From Pseudomonas syringae (lineage in GTDB: Bacteria; Pseudomonadota; Gammaproteobacteria; Pseudomonadales; Pseudomonadaceae): 52,653 nt of DNA. The stretch's first letter is position 1. Each line of letters opens with the position of its first letter. The stretch is from the NCBI RefSeq assembly GCF_021606685.1, contig NZ_WKCB01000037.1, positions 1-52,653 on the forward strand. The letters run 5' to 3'. The notes below the pieces were generated by a model, which did not search any database, was not told the origin of the DNA, and was given only the letters and a program-made list of their open reading frames with translations. Below are positions 1 through 8,005 of the stretch, piece by piece. Both the position numbers and the translations under genes were made by a program.

Positions 1-855
1 GCCGACATGGAATACGCCCGTAAACTGCGCGACGAAGCCGGCGGCACCGCTTGGCTGGTGGCGAAGATCGAACGCGCTGAAGCCGTGGCCGATGACGAAA
101 CCCTCGACGGTCTGATCAAGGCTTCCGACGCGGTCATGGTTGCCCGTGGCGACCTGGGCGTAGAGATCGGTGACGCCGAGCTGATCGGTATCCAGAAAAA
201 AATCATCCTGCACGCACGCCGCCACAACAAGGCGGTAATCGTGGCGACGCAGATGATGGAGTCGATGATCCAGAACCCGATGCCGACCCGTGCCGAAGTG
301 TCCGACGTGGCCAACGCCGTGCTCGACTACACCGACGCCGTGATGCTCTCGGCTGAAAGTGCTGCTGGCCCGTACCCGCTGGAAGCGGTCCAGGCCATGG
401 CGCGTATCTGCGTCGGTGCCGAAAAGCACCCGACCAGCAAGACCTCCAGCCACCGCATCGGCAAAGTGTTCGAAAGCTGCGACCAGAGCATCGCCTTGGC
501 CGCCATGTACACCGCCAACCACTTCCCGGGTGTGAAGGCGATTATCGCCCTGACCGAAAGTGGCTACACGCCGCTGATCATGTCGCGTATCCGTTCCTCG
601 GTACCGATCTACGCGTTCTCCCCGCACCGCGAAACGCAGGCCCGTGCGGCCATGTTCCGTGGTGTCTACACCGTTCCGTTCGATCCGGCTTCGTTGCCGC
701 CTCATGAAGTCAGCCAGGCTGCCATCGATGAGCTGATCAAGCGTGGCGTTGTGGAGAAAGGCGACTGGGTCATCCTGACCAAGGGCGACAGCTACCACAC
801 CATCGGCGGCACCAACGGCATGAAGATCCTGCACGTTGGCGACCCAATGGTCTGA
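1..855 (+). CDS. pyk: Pyruvate kinase, C-terminal part (5' end outside window)
   Basis: Catalyses phosphoenolpyruvate + ADP to pyruvate + ATP, the last step of lower glycolysis, in the cytoplasm. The reading frame is open from base 1, so the start lies upstream; 284 residues are present against about 480 for the family. Visible landmarks are the active-site signature AWLVAKIE with its catalytic lysine near residue 23 of the fragment, the TQMMESM and PTRAEVSDVANAV motifs of the barrel, and a complete C-terminal effector domain ending ILHVGDPMV. It looks like the PykA (type II) form common in Pseudomonas, but the type is inferred from family resemblance. The gene is followed by a strong intrinsic terminator. 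The first in-frame ATG at 7 is internal and is not a start. Confidence 0.96.
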   Translation, partial: ADMEYARKLRDEAGGTAWLVAKIERAEAVADDETLDGLIKASDAVMVARGDLGVEIGDAELIGIQKKIILHARRHNKAVIVATQMMESMIQNPMPTRAEVSDVANAVLDYTDAVMLSAESAAGPYPLEAVQAMARICVGAEKHPTSKTSSHRIGKVFESCDQSIALAAMYTANHFPGVKAIIALTESGYTPLIMSRIRSSVPIYAFSPHRETQARAAMFRGVYTVPFDPASLPPHEVSQAAIDELIKRGVVEKGDWVILTKGDSYHTIGGTNGMKILHVGDPMV

Positions 856-872
856 GTCATACGCTGAAAAAC

Positions 873-910
873 AAAAGCCCCGCCATGTGAATGGCGGGGC
901 TTTTTGTTTT
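873..910 (+). terminator. Intrinsic terminator of pyk
   Basis: An 11-bp perfect GC-rich stem (AGCCCCGCCAT / ATGGCGGGGCT) with a 4-base loop, preceded by A's and followed by a T run, lies 20 bases after the stop codon. The flanking A and T tracts make it potentially bidirectional, so it can also end transcription of the oppositely oriented hydrolase gene that stops at 922. Confidence 0.93.
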
Positions 911-921
911 TTGGGCTAGCC

Positions 922-1911
922 CTATTCAACAACGCCAGCAGTGACCGGCTCACAGCTGGGGTACTTGCCACAAAGCGTGAAATCCCGGTAGGCCTTCTGC
1001 ACAGCTCCGCCCCCGCTGCGCAACTTCGCCGCCTCAAGCACCTCCAGCAAATGTGCGCGCCCCAGCTGCAAGGGGGTTTCCTGCGGCGCATAGTGCAGGC
1101 CGATGGGGTTCTCTACATAGGGCGCTCGCTGCTCAATGTGCGAGCCCAATACATGCGCCACAGCGCGGCTGGCGGTGAAGTCGACAAGCCGCTGCACGCT
1201 GTCCTGCATAACCTGCGGGTCGGGGTCGTTCACATAGATCCGTCCGGGATACACAAAATCGCCAGTCAACAGCACGGCGGTTTGGCGGTCATACACGGCA
1301 ATGCTCGTCGGATCGTGCCCCGGCACAGGAATAATGTCGAGAACGCGCCCGCCGAGATCGTAGGCAACACGTTGTAGCGGCCAGCGGGTAATGCCAAAGA
1401 ACCCCTTGAGCACCTCTATATCATTGGGTTTGACGAAAGTTGTACCCGGCCGTTTTGCAAACTGGGCATCACCCCACACATGGTCGGCATGACCATGCAA
1501 GTGCGTGACTACCAAGGGAATCGATGGGCGGCCATGACGCGCCAGCCATTGATTGATCACCTGGTCGACAACCCCCACCACGTTCGGCCCACGGCCAGTC
1601 GCAGGGTGCGCATCATTACCCGCTCCGGTATCAAACAGGATTGCCCGATCATTGCCAAACAGCAGGTACAGGAACGGCTTGTCACTGCTCACGCAGCCCG
1701 ACTGACGCAGGATGTACAGGTTTTCGTTGTAGGGATGGACCTGGAAATCATCGCGCAACGTCGCGCACGCCGGGCCGGCGCTGAGCCACTGCGCAGGCAA
1801 TGATCCCGCTTCAAACAACGGCGCGGTCTTTGCCGCCGCACCGGCAATGGGCGCGCCCGCAATCGCGATCAACAGTCCGGCGAGGGCCAGCCAGGGCTTT
1901 CGCAAGCTCAT
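922..1911 (-). CDS. Exported metallo-beta-lactamase-fold hydrolase
   Basis: A 329-residue protein with a clear N-terminal signal peptide (positive MSLRKPW, hydrophobic LALAGLLIAIAG, then AxA-rich cleavage region), so it is probably periplasmic. The metallo-beta-lactamase fold is shown by THLHGHADH (the HxHxDH zinc motif, about residues 136-144), a downstream VPGHD histidine, LLTGDFV aspartate and a late GSHIEQ histidine. The set is complete, so a di-zinc hydrolase is expected; the substrate is not evident. Its ATG overlaps the stop of the upstream flavin oxidoreductase gene (ATGA), so the two are translationally coupled and probably work on one pathway or are co-induced by the divergent LysR regulator. 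A glyoxalase II-like or quorum-quenching role cannot be told from sequence. Confidence 0.85.
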   Translation of the reverse strand: MSLRKPWLALAGLLIAIAGAPIAGAAAKTAPLFEAGSLPAQWLSAGPACATLRDDFQVHPYNENLYILRQSGCVSSDKPFLYLLFGNDRAILFDTGAGNDAHPATGRGPNVVGVVDQVINQWLARHGRPSIPLVVTHLHGHADHVWGDAQFAKRPGTTFVKPNDIEVLKGFFGITRWPLQRVAYDLGGRVLDIIPVPGHDPTSIAVYDRQTAVLLTGDFVYPGRIYVNDPDPQVMQDSVQRLVDFTASRAVAHVLGSHIEQRAPYVENPIGLHYAPQETPLQLGRAHLLEVLEAAKLRSGGGAVQKAYRDFTLCGKYPSCEPVTAGVVE

Positions 1912-3026
1912 GCGTATTCTGCGCCGAATGCCAATTCACTGTCCTTGATGTTGGCAATCGGGCCAAGAATCACGTTATCGAACGGCCTGGGCTCACGCCC
2001 CGAGGCATACAGCAGGGGCAAGTCTGGATTGCTCAGGGCGCCTTCACCCTGGGCAATGAGGTCGGCACCATCGTGCAACGCATCATTGGCCCGCCCGATA
2101 TCAAGCAGGCTCCCATTGGCAATGATCGTCAGGCCCGGCGCATACCGACGCGCCAGCGCCACCAGGGTCTCCTGCCCGCCAGCAAACGCCGGCTGCCAGG
2201 CTCGGTACTCGCTGACGTGGATGAAGTCAGCACCCGCCTGCGCCAGGGACGAGAAAATGACCTGCGCATCCGCTTCGCCACCTGGCCACTTGTAGACGAA
2301 GTCATTCACTTTGCTTTGCGAAATGCGCATCCCCACCGGCACTTTGCTGCCCAGTTCGGCTTTGATCGCCTTGACGATGCCCAGCAGCAACGCCACACGG
2401 GCATGAATGTCACCGCCCCAGCGGTCCTGACGCTGGTTGGTGTAGGTGGTCAGGAATTGATCGAGCAGATAGCCGTGGGCACCGTGGATCTCAATGCCAT
2501 CAAAGCCACTGATGTTCACTGCACGCACCGCCGCATCGACGAAGCCCTGGATCACTTCTGCGATTTGCACTTCGCTGAGTTCAAGGGGCTCATTGTAGCG
2601 ACCGACCCCGTAGTAGAAGGGCATTTGCTCGCCTACCGGCTGCACCGCCGACGGGGCTGCACTGCGTTTGGAAAACCGGTTGCCCTGGCTCAGCGCCCCT
2701 GCATGCATGAGTTGTGCAAACACTTTTGTACCCTGTTGCTGCAGGGCTTGGTTGGTGGCTGTCCACGAGCAGGCCTGCGCGTCACTCACCAGGCCCGGCT
2801 GGTACAGGTAGCCCTGGGAAAAGGCCTGGTCGGTGTACAAGCCTTCGCTGATGATCAGCCCAAAACCGCCCTTGGCGAATCGAAGGTAATAGTCGTGCAT
2901 GGCCGGCGTGAGGAGCCCGTCTTCGGTGGCGCTCACACGGGTCATGGGTGCCACGGCAAGGCGGTTCGCCAACGATGCATTTTTAATAACATATTTGGAT
3001 AAAACTTTTTGGCTCAAATCAGTCAT
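1908..3026 (-). CDS. NADH:flavin oxidoreductase, Old Yellow Enzyme family
   Basis: A 372-residue FMN-dependent TIM-barrel ene-reductase. Diagnostic segments are RLAVAPMTR near the N-terminus, GTKVFAQLMHAG, and GFDGIEIHGAHGYLLDQFL with the histidine pair that binds substrate in this family, followed by NQRQDRWGG. Members use NAD(P)H to reduce activated C=C bonds; the natural substrate is usually unknown and is not evident here. It has no signal peptide and is cytoplasmic. It is the first gene of a two-gene unit with the exported hydrolase (4-base overlap) and is divergent from a LysR gene across 111 bases, the usual arrangement for a LysR-controlled oxidoreductase. Confidence 0.92.
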   Translation of the reverse strand: MTDLSQKVLSKYVIKNASLANRLAVAPMTRVSATEDGLLTPAMHDYYLRFAKGGFGLIISEGLYTDQAFSQGYLYQPGLVSDAQACSWTATNQALQQQGTKVFAQLMHAGALSQGNRFSKRSAAPSAVQPVGEQMPFYYGVGRYNEPLELSEVQIAEVIQGFVDAAVRAVNISGFDGIEIHGAHGYLLDQFLTTYTNQRQDRWGGDIHARVALLLGIVKAIKAELGSKVPVGMRISQSKVNDFVYKWPGGEADAQVIFSSLAQAGADFIHVSEYRAWQPAFAGGQETLVALARRYAPGLTIIANGSLLDIGRANDALHDGADLIAQGEGALSNPDLPLLYASGREPRPFDNVILGPIANIKDSELAFGAEYA

Positions 3027-3137
3027 GCTTGTTCACTCCACGCGCACCATTTGCGGTCTGCGCGAAAGCTAACGCACGCGACATGAGCGCTCAATGCCCC
3101 CCACCGTGAAGGCGCTATAACGGATATCGATATAATT

Positions 3138-4022
3138 ATGCTGACTTCAGACCTACGCGTGTTTATTGCCGTCTCCTCAACGGGCAGCCTTTCAGCCGCC
3201 GCACGCCAGCTTGACGTGACGCCGATGCAGGTCTCGCGCCGCGTGGCGGCGCTGGAAGAAGAGCTGGGCGTGCGCCTGTTTCATCGCTCGACACGCTCGG
3301 TGTCACTGACCGCCGAGGGCGAAGCGCTGCTGCCCCACGCCTTCGCCATGAGCGAGGCGGAGGACAATGCCCGACGTGAACTCGGCCAGACCTCCAGCCG
3401 AGTGTCCGGCGTATTGCGCGTAAGTACCCCGAGCATCTTCGGCCAGTCCATCGTCGTGGCGTTGCTGCCGCGCTTGCTGGAGGACTACCCGGACCTCAAG
3501 GTCGAGATCAATATCAGCGAGCAGATGGCCGATATCGTCGCCCAGGGAATGGATGTGGCGCTGCGCATAGGCCCACTGGCCGATTCGGAACTGATCGCCC
3601 GAAAAATCAGCGTCAACCCGCGACTGATCTGCGCCTCGCCCGAGTACCTGCAACGGCGCGGCCATCCAACCGTGGTGAGTGACCTCGACGCCCACGACTG
3701 CATCATCCTCGATAGCGCGCCCCGCTGGCCCTTGGTGATTGACCACACACTGCAACCCAGGCGCATGCGCGGGCGCTTTCAGACCACCAGCGTCGATACC
3801 GTGAGGGCCGCGGCCATTCAGGGCCTGGGCCTGGCGATGCTGACGTGCGTAGACGTGTGCAGGCAACTCAAGGACGGCTCGCTGGTGCAAGTGCATTTGC
3901 AGGATGCGTCCCTGGAGGACCTGGCGGTGTGGGCGATCATGCCCAGCCGGCGCTACGTCCCGGCGCGGGTCAAGGTGTTCCTCGAGGCGCTTGAGGCCGA
4001 CCTGGCCGAGCTGCCGATTTGA
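3138..4022 (+). CDS. LysR-family transcriptional regulator
   Basis: A 294-residue regulator with an N-terminal winged helix-turn-helix (residues about 3-60: LSAAARQLDVTPMQVSRRVAALEEELGVRLFHR) and a LysR substrate-binding domain (about 90-290). The order and length are normal for the family. It is divergent from the flavin oxidoreductase gene, so it most likely regulates that operon and itself; the inducer is unknown. The ATG at 3138 gives the usual family N-terminus, but no Shine-Dalgarno is visible before it: the preceding bases are a palindrome ATATCGATAT and a TATAAT box. It ends exactly where the convergent enoyl-CoA hydratase gene ends, with no bases between the two stop codons. Confidence 0.93.
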   Translation: MLTSDLRVFIAVSSTGSLSAAARQLDVTPMQVSRRVAALEEELGVRLFHRSTRSVSLTAEGEALLPHAFAMSEAEDNARRELGQTSSRVSGVLRVSTPSIFGQSIVVALLPRLLEDYPDLKVEINISEQMADIVAQGMDVALRIGPLADSELIARKISVNPRLICASPEYLQRRGHPTVVSDLDAHDCIILDSAPRWPLVIDHTLQPRRMRGRFQTTSVDTVRAAAIQGLGLAMLTCVDVCRQLKDGSLVQVHLQDASLEDLAVWAIMPSRRYVPARVKVFLEALEADLAELPI

Positions 4023-4772
4023 TCAACGCCGCGCGATAAACCCAGACAACGCCGCAATCGCTTCCGGCGACTTGAGGCGTTGGGTGAACAACGCACCCTC
4101 CTCTTCAATCACTGTGCGCAACTGCTCGCGATCGACACTTTTCATCAATTGCTTGGTGACCTGTACCGCCCCTGGCGCCAGGCTTTCAAAGCGCTCGGCT
4201 ACCTCGCGCGCCTTGGCCAGTGCGGCCTCACCGCTGCTCAACGCCTCGGTGGCAATCCCCCACGCCACCGCCTGTTCGCCGCTGAAGCCCTCGCCCAACA
4301 GCAACAGTTCTGCGGCTTTTGCATGCCCCAGCAGACGCGGCAGGATCAAGCTCGAACCAAACTCCGGGCACAACCCCAGGTTGACGAACGGCATGCGCAG
4401 GCGCGCGTCACGGCTGATATAGACCAAGTCGCAATGCAGCAGCAGCGTCGTGCCGATGCCCACCGCCGCCCCTGCGACGCCAGCGATCACCGGCTTGCGG
4501 CAATTGAGCAGGCTTTGCATGAAGTGAAACGGTGGGCTGTCGAGGTCGGTGGGGGGCTGCTCAAGGAAGTCGCCGATGTCGTTGCCGGCGGTAAAACAGT
4601 CGCTACTGCCCTGGATCAGCACCGAGCGGATAGCCGCATCCGCATCGGCCTGCTCCAGCGCCTCGGCCAGTTGGCTGTACATCGCACGGGTCAGGGCGTT
4701 TTTCTTGTCGGGGCGATTGAGCTGCAGGGTCAGCACCCCGCGTTCGCGTTGCTGCAGGATGGCGTCGGTCAT
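4023..4772 (-). CDS. Enoyl-CoA hydratase/isomerase family protein
   Basis: A 249-residue crotonase-fold protein. The oxyanion-hole segments are present: the SSDCFTAGNDIGDF stretch around residues 55-68 and GVAGAAVGIGTTLLLHCDLVY around residues 99-119. The residue aligned with the second hydratase glutamate falls in FVNLGLCPEFGSSLILPRLLG, a sequence seen in isomerase/hydratase members of uncertain substrate, so the exact reaction (hydration, isomerisation) is not determined. Cytoplasmic. It follows the ferredoxin reductase gene by 30 bases on the same strand and is probably co-transcribed with it. The same pair adjoins pykA in P. aeruginosa (from memory of that map). Confidence 0.9.
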   Translation of the reverse strand: MTDAILQQRERGVLTLQLNRPDKKNALTRAMYSQLAEALEQADADAAIRSVLIQGSSDCFTAGNDIGDFLEQPPTDLDSPPFHFMQSLLNCRKPVIAGVAGAAVGIGTTLLLHCDLVYISRDARLRMPFVNLGLCPEFGSSLILPRLLGHAKAAELLLLGEGFSGEQAVAWGIATEALSSGEAALAKAREVAERFESLAPGAVQVTKQLMKSVDREQLRTVIEEEGALFTQRLKSPEAIAALSGFIARR

Positions 4773-4802
4773 GGCGAGTCTCGCGGTGGTGGAATTCAGC
4801 GC

Positions 4803-5747
4803 TCAACCACGGGGCACAAACACGTCGGCCAGCAGTTGATTGCGCGGCAACCCCGCCAGGAACAGGCGCTTGGAAAACGCCTCGACGCTGGCTGGGTGCC
4901 CGCAGAGTAAAGCCAGCGTCTGCCGCGAAACAAGCCGCAGTTGCGCCAATGCCTGGGCCGACTGCGCCTCGGTCCACAGTTCCACCGACAGGTTGGGATG
5001 CTGCGCAGCCAGCGCCGCCAGGGGTTCGGCCAGGTAGTGACCGCTGGCCTCATGGGCCAGGTGAATCACACGGATGGCGCCTTGGTGATCCTGGCGCAGC
5101 GCCTCACGCAGTACGCCCCACAGCGGGCCCAGGCCGGTGCCGGACGCCAGCAACCACAATGGCCGGGATTGCCAGTCGGGATCGTATTGCAGCGCGCCGC
5201 CACGCAATTCGCCCAGCCGCAGCCTGTCGCCCACCTGTAACTGCCGGGCAAGATCGCTGAACTGGCCGGGCTGGCGGCAATCGAGGTGAAACTCCAGAAA
5301 GGGCTCGTCCTGGGGCAAGCTCGCCAGTGAATAGGGCCGCGCCACCTGCCCTGCCCACAGCACCAGATGCTGCCCGGCGCGATAACGCAGGCCACGCTCC
5401 GGTTGCAGACGCAGGCGCAGCACCGTCGCGTTCAACCAGTCTGCGCCCACCACCTGGGCCGGCAAACCGTCACGCGCCGGGTCGAACGCCTCGACCCGCA
5501 GATCCGCGCTGACCTGGCATTGGCAGGCCAGACGCCAGCCGTCCTGACGTTGCGCGGGGCTCAGGGCGTCGGGCTGCTTGTCGTCGACCTCGCCCTGGCA
5601 ACGCACCAGGCAGGCATGGCAACTGCCAGCGCGGCAACTGTAAGGCACGGCCACACCCGCCTGGTTCAAGGCATCCAGCAGGTTGCTGCCGGTGGCGACC
5701 GACCAGTGGCGTTCGCCGACGTGCAGTTCAGGCATATAAAGGCTCAA
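4803..5747 (-). CDS. 2Fe-2S ferredoxin / flavin reductase fusion protein
   Basis: A 314-residue electron-transfer protein with an N-terminal plant-type [2Fe-2S] ferredoxin domain (CRAGSCHACLVRC around residues 38-50, the CX4CX2C pattern, with the fourth cysteine in LACQCQV near residue 74) followed by a ferredoxin-NADP reductase-like module: FAD site RPYSLAS, NAD(P)-binding GTGLGPLWG, and a C-terminal CGHP. This is the architecture of reductase components of oxygenases and of CDP-6-deoxy-hexose reductases. No oxygenase partner is nearby, so its acceptor is unknown. The start at 5747 is used here; MPEL 12 bases downstream is an alternative. A REP doublet lies just upstream. Confidence 0.88.
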   Translation of the reverse strand: MSLYMPELHVGERHWSVATGSNLLDALNQAGVAVPYSCRAGSCHACLVRCQGEVDDKQPDALSPAQRQDGWRLACQCQVSADLRVEAFDPARDGLPAQVVGADWLNATVLRLRLQPERGLRYRAGQHLVLWAGQVARPYSLASLPQDEPFLEFHLDCRQPGQFSDLARQLQVGDRLRLGELRGGALQYDPDWQSRPLWLLASGTGLGPLWGVLREALRQDHQGAIRVIHLAHEASGHYLAEPLAALAAQHPNLSVELWTEAQSAQALAQLRLVSRQTLALLCGHPASVEAFSKRLFLAGLPRNQLLADVFVPRG

Positions 5748-5788
5748 GCAGTGTGAAGATCGCTAACCATACCGCGAGCGGCTCGATT

Positions 5789-5876
5789 GTGGGAGCGGGC
5801 TTGCTCGCGACGGCGGTGTGCCTGTCGACATACAGGGTGACTGATACTCCGCCTTCGCGAGCAAGCCCGCTTCCAC
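5789..5876. repeat. REP doublet (REPIN), TTGCTCGCGA type
   Basis: Inverted pair of REP arms: GTGGGAGCGGGCTTGCTCGCGA on the left and its imperfect reverse complement, ending GCTTCCAC, on the right, about 88 bases in all. It sits in the 324-base divergent gap between the ferredoxin reductase start (5747) and the fumarase start (6072). The rest of that gap holds the fumarase promoter region and leader. Confidence 0.9.
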
Positions 5877-5942
5877 ATCGGCCCCGTGTTCACACCCATC
5901 AGAGTTTGACCATAGTCGGGTGTATCGGCCACCGCGTCGGGT

Positions 5943-6040
5943 TATACTGCCGCGCCTTTTTAGCGTCGCGCCAGCACCACTTTGGCGTGCCTTGGAAAGG
6001 TGGGCTCAGCCGACCGATGCAACACTGGGCCCACCTTTTA
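5943..6040 (+). promoter_or_regulatory. Fumarase promoter -10 and terminator-like leader hairpin
   Basis: A good -10 box TATACT is at 5943-5948; no good -35 is visible. The leader that would start near 5955 contains a long hairpin: AAAGGTGGGCTCAG (5996-6009) pairs with CTGGGCCCACCTTT (6025-6038) through one T.G wobble, with a 15-base loop, and is followed by TTTATT. This has the form of an intrinsic terminator lying 30 bases before the fumarase ribosome-binding site. It may end a short RNA of about 85 bases or act as an attenuator. Seen directly; function is inferred. Confidence 0.55.
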
Positions 6041-6071
6041 TTGAATGTTCCCTTATAGAGGAGCGCGACTC

Positions 6072-7595
6072 ATGACCGTGATCAAGCAAGACGACCTGAT
6101 TCAGAGCGTTGCCGACGCCCTGCAATTCATTTCCTACTACCACCCCGTTGATTTCATCCAGGCCATGCACGAAGCCTACCTGCGCGAAGAATCGCCGGCC
6201 GCCCGTGACTCCATCGCCCAGATCCTGATCAACTCGCGCATGTGCGCCACCGGCCATCGCCCGATCTGCCAGGACACCGGTATCGTTACCGTGTTCGTGC
6301 GCGTGGGCATGGACGTGCGTTGGGATGGCGCCACCATGGGCCTGGACGACATGATCAACGAGGGCGTGCGTCGCGCCTACAACCTGCCGGAAAACGTCCT
6401 GCGTGCCTCCATCCTCGCCGACCCGGCAGGCGCGCGTAAAAACACCAAGGACAACACGCCTGCGGTCATCCACTACTCCATCGTCCCGGGCAACACCGTG
6501 GAAGTGGACGTGGCGGCCAAGGGTGGCGGCTCCGAGAACAAATCGAAAATGGCCATGCTCAACCCGTCCGACTCGATCGTCGACTGGGTGCTCAAGACCG
6601 TTCCAACCATGGGCGCCGGCTGGTGCCCACCGGGCATGCTCGGCATCGGTATCGGCGGCACTGCCGAGAAAGCTGCGGTGATGGCCAAGGAAGTGTTGAT
6701 GGAATCCATCGACATCCACGAGCTGAAAAAGCGCGGCCCGCAGAACCGTATCGAAGAGATGCGCCTGGAGCTGTTCGAGAAGGTCAACCAACTGGGCATC
6801 GGCGCCCAGGGCCTGGGTGGCCTGACCACCGTGCTCGACGTGAAGATCATGGACTACCCGACTCACGCCGCCTCGCTGCCGGTGTGCATGATCCCCAACT
6901 GCGCCGCCACCCGTCACGCGCACTTCGTGCTCGACGGCTCGGGCCCGGCGTCGCTGGAAGCGCCACCGCTGGACGCCTACCCGGAAATCGTCTGGGAAGC
7001 CGGCCCGTCGGCCCGCCGCGTCAACCTCGACACCCTGACCCCGGAAGAAGTACAAAGCTGGAAACCGGGCGAAACCGTGTTGCTCAACGGCAAGATGCTC
7101 ACCGGCCGCGACGCGGCGCACAAGCGCATGGTCGAGATGCTGAACAAGGGCGAAACCCTGCCGGTGGACCTAAAAGGTCGCTTCATCTACTACGTTGGCC
7201 CGGTTGATCCGGTGCGCGAAGAAGTGGTTGGCCCGGCCGGCCCGACCACCGCCACGCGCATGGACAAGTTCACCCGTCAGATCCTCGAGCAAACCGGCCT
7301 GCTAGGCATGATCGGCAAATCCGAACGTGGCCCGACCGCCATCGAAGCGATCAAGGACCACAAAGCCGTGTACCTGATGGCCGTGGGCGGCGCTGCTTAC
7401 CTGGTGGCGCAAGCCATCAAGAAGTCGCGCGTGGTGGCCTTCGCCGAACTGGGCATGGAAGCGATCTACGAGTTCGACGTGAAAGACATGCCGGTCACCG
7501 TCGCGGTGGACAGCAAGGGCGAATCCGTACACATCACCGGTCCTGCCATCTGGCAGAAAAAGATCAGTGAAAGCCTGGCGGTAGAAGTGCAGTAA
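6072..7595 (+). CDS. fumA: Class I (iron-sulfur) fumarate hydratase
   Basis: Interconverts fumarate and L-malate in the TCA cycle using a [4Fe-4S] cluster; oxygen- and iron-sensitive, unlike class II FumC. The 507-residue product has the class I N-terminal alpha domain (GHRPICQDTGIVTVFV, about 56-71; ENKSKMAMLNPSD) and C-terminal beta domain (EVVGPAGPTTATRMDKF, YLMAVGGAAYLVAQAIK), with cluster cysteines in the CQDTG and MIPNCAATRH segments. ATG 6072 is preceded by a GAGGAG ribosome-binding site; the longer frame from 6045 lacks one. The neighbouring dicarboxylate-transport genes share its pathway. Transcription ends at a strong terminator just after the gene. Confidence 0.95.
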   Translation: MTVIKQDDLIQSVADALQFISYYHPVDFIQAMHEAYLREESPAARDSIAQILINSRMCATGHRPICQDTGIVTVFVRVGMDVRWDGATMGLDDMINEGVRRAYNLPENVLRASILADPAGARKNTKDNTPAVIHYSIVPGNTVEVDVAAKGGGSENKSKMAMLNPSDSIVDWVLKTVPTMGAGWCPPGMLGIGIGGTAEKAAVMAKEVLMESIDIHELKKRGPQNRIEEMRLELFEKVNQLGIGAQGLGGLTTVLDVKIMDYPTHAASLPVCMIPNCAATRHAHFVLDGSGPASLEAPPLDAYPEIVWEAGPSARRVNLDTLTPEEVQSWKPGETVLLNGKMLTGRDAAHKRMVEMLNKGETLPVDLKGRFIYYVGPVDPVREEVVGPAGPTTATRMDKFTRQILEQTGLLGMIGKSERGPTAIEAIKDHKAVYLMAVGGAAYLVAQAIKKSRVVAFAELGMEAIYEFDVKDMPVTVAVDSKGESVHITGPAIWQKKISESLAVEVQ

Positions 7596-7613
7596 GCACC
7601 CTCCCGCAAGCAC

Positions 7614-7650
7614 AAAGGCGACTGCGGCCCATGGCCCAGTCGCCTTTTTT
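7614..7650 (+). terminator. Intrinsic terminator of fumarase gene
   Basis: AAAGGCGACTG pairs with CAGTCGCCTTT around a short CGGCCCATGGC-type loop and runs into six T's, 18 bases after the fumarase stop codon. Confidence 0.92.
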
Positions 7651-7676
7651 ATGGCCAGTTCTTTTGTGCCAAGCAG

Positions 7677-7868
7677 GCTTGTCTGACCATTGGCTTATAT
7701 GGCCATGGATTTATGTAACCATTGGCTTATATGACCAAGGGCTTATGTGGCCATCGGCTTATATCACCAAGAGCTTATGTGGCCATTGGCTTATATCACC
7801 AAGAGCTTATGTGGCCATTGGCTTATATGACCAAGAGCTTATGTGGCCACTGGCTTATGTGGCGAGCG
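7677..7868. repeat. Tandem repeat, six 32-bp units (twelve 16-bp half-units)
   Basis: Units start at 7677, 7709, 7741, 7773, 7805 and 7837, exactly 32 bases apart. Each is two related 16-mers: GCTTATGTGGCCATTG and GCTTATATCACCAAGA, so the basic period is 16 with a higher-order period of 32. Units 3-5 are almost identical; units 1-2 are degenerate. The last half-unit, GCTTATGTGGCGAGCG, runs without a break into the REP arm at 7859. The array lies in the 506-base gap between the fumarase and sensor kinase genes. Because 32 is not a multiple of 3, the open frame through it (7631-7927) rotates through three versions of the repeat and is not considered a gene. Confidence 0.93.
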
Positions 7869-8005
7869 GGCTTGCCCGCGTTGGGCTGCGAAGCGGCCCC
7901 AATAAGGTCACCGCGATGTGTCAGTGATACCGAGGCGCCAGGTTTCAGGGCGGCTTCGCCACCCAACGCGGGCAAGCCCGCTCGCCACACAAGCCCGCTC
8001 GCCAC
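7859..8005. repeat. REP doublet of the GTGGCGAGCGGGCTTGCC type plus an extra half-arm
   Basis: The arm GTGGCGAGCGGGCTTGCCCG (7859-7878) and its reverse complement ending GCTCGCCAC at 7988 enclose about 90 bases that include inverted TTGGGCTGCGAAGCGGCCCC-like segments. A further partial right arm, AAGCCCGCTCGCCAC, follows at 7991-8005. This REP family differs from the GTGGGAG family used elsewhere in the window. It lies about 100 bases before the sensor kinase start. Confidence 0.88.

Noticed and set aside
904..1377. 157-residue frame on the plus strand after pyk
   Set aside because: It starts inside the terminator and is antisense to the exported hydrolase, whose zinc motifs are complete.
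7677..7868. CRISPR-like array
   Set aside because: Units are contiguous with no unique spacers, and no cas genes are near.
7631..7927. 98-residue open frame through the tandem repeat
   Set aside because: The 32-bp period rotates the frame, giving low-complexity text; no ribosome site or family resemblance, and it runs into a REP arm.
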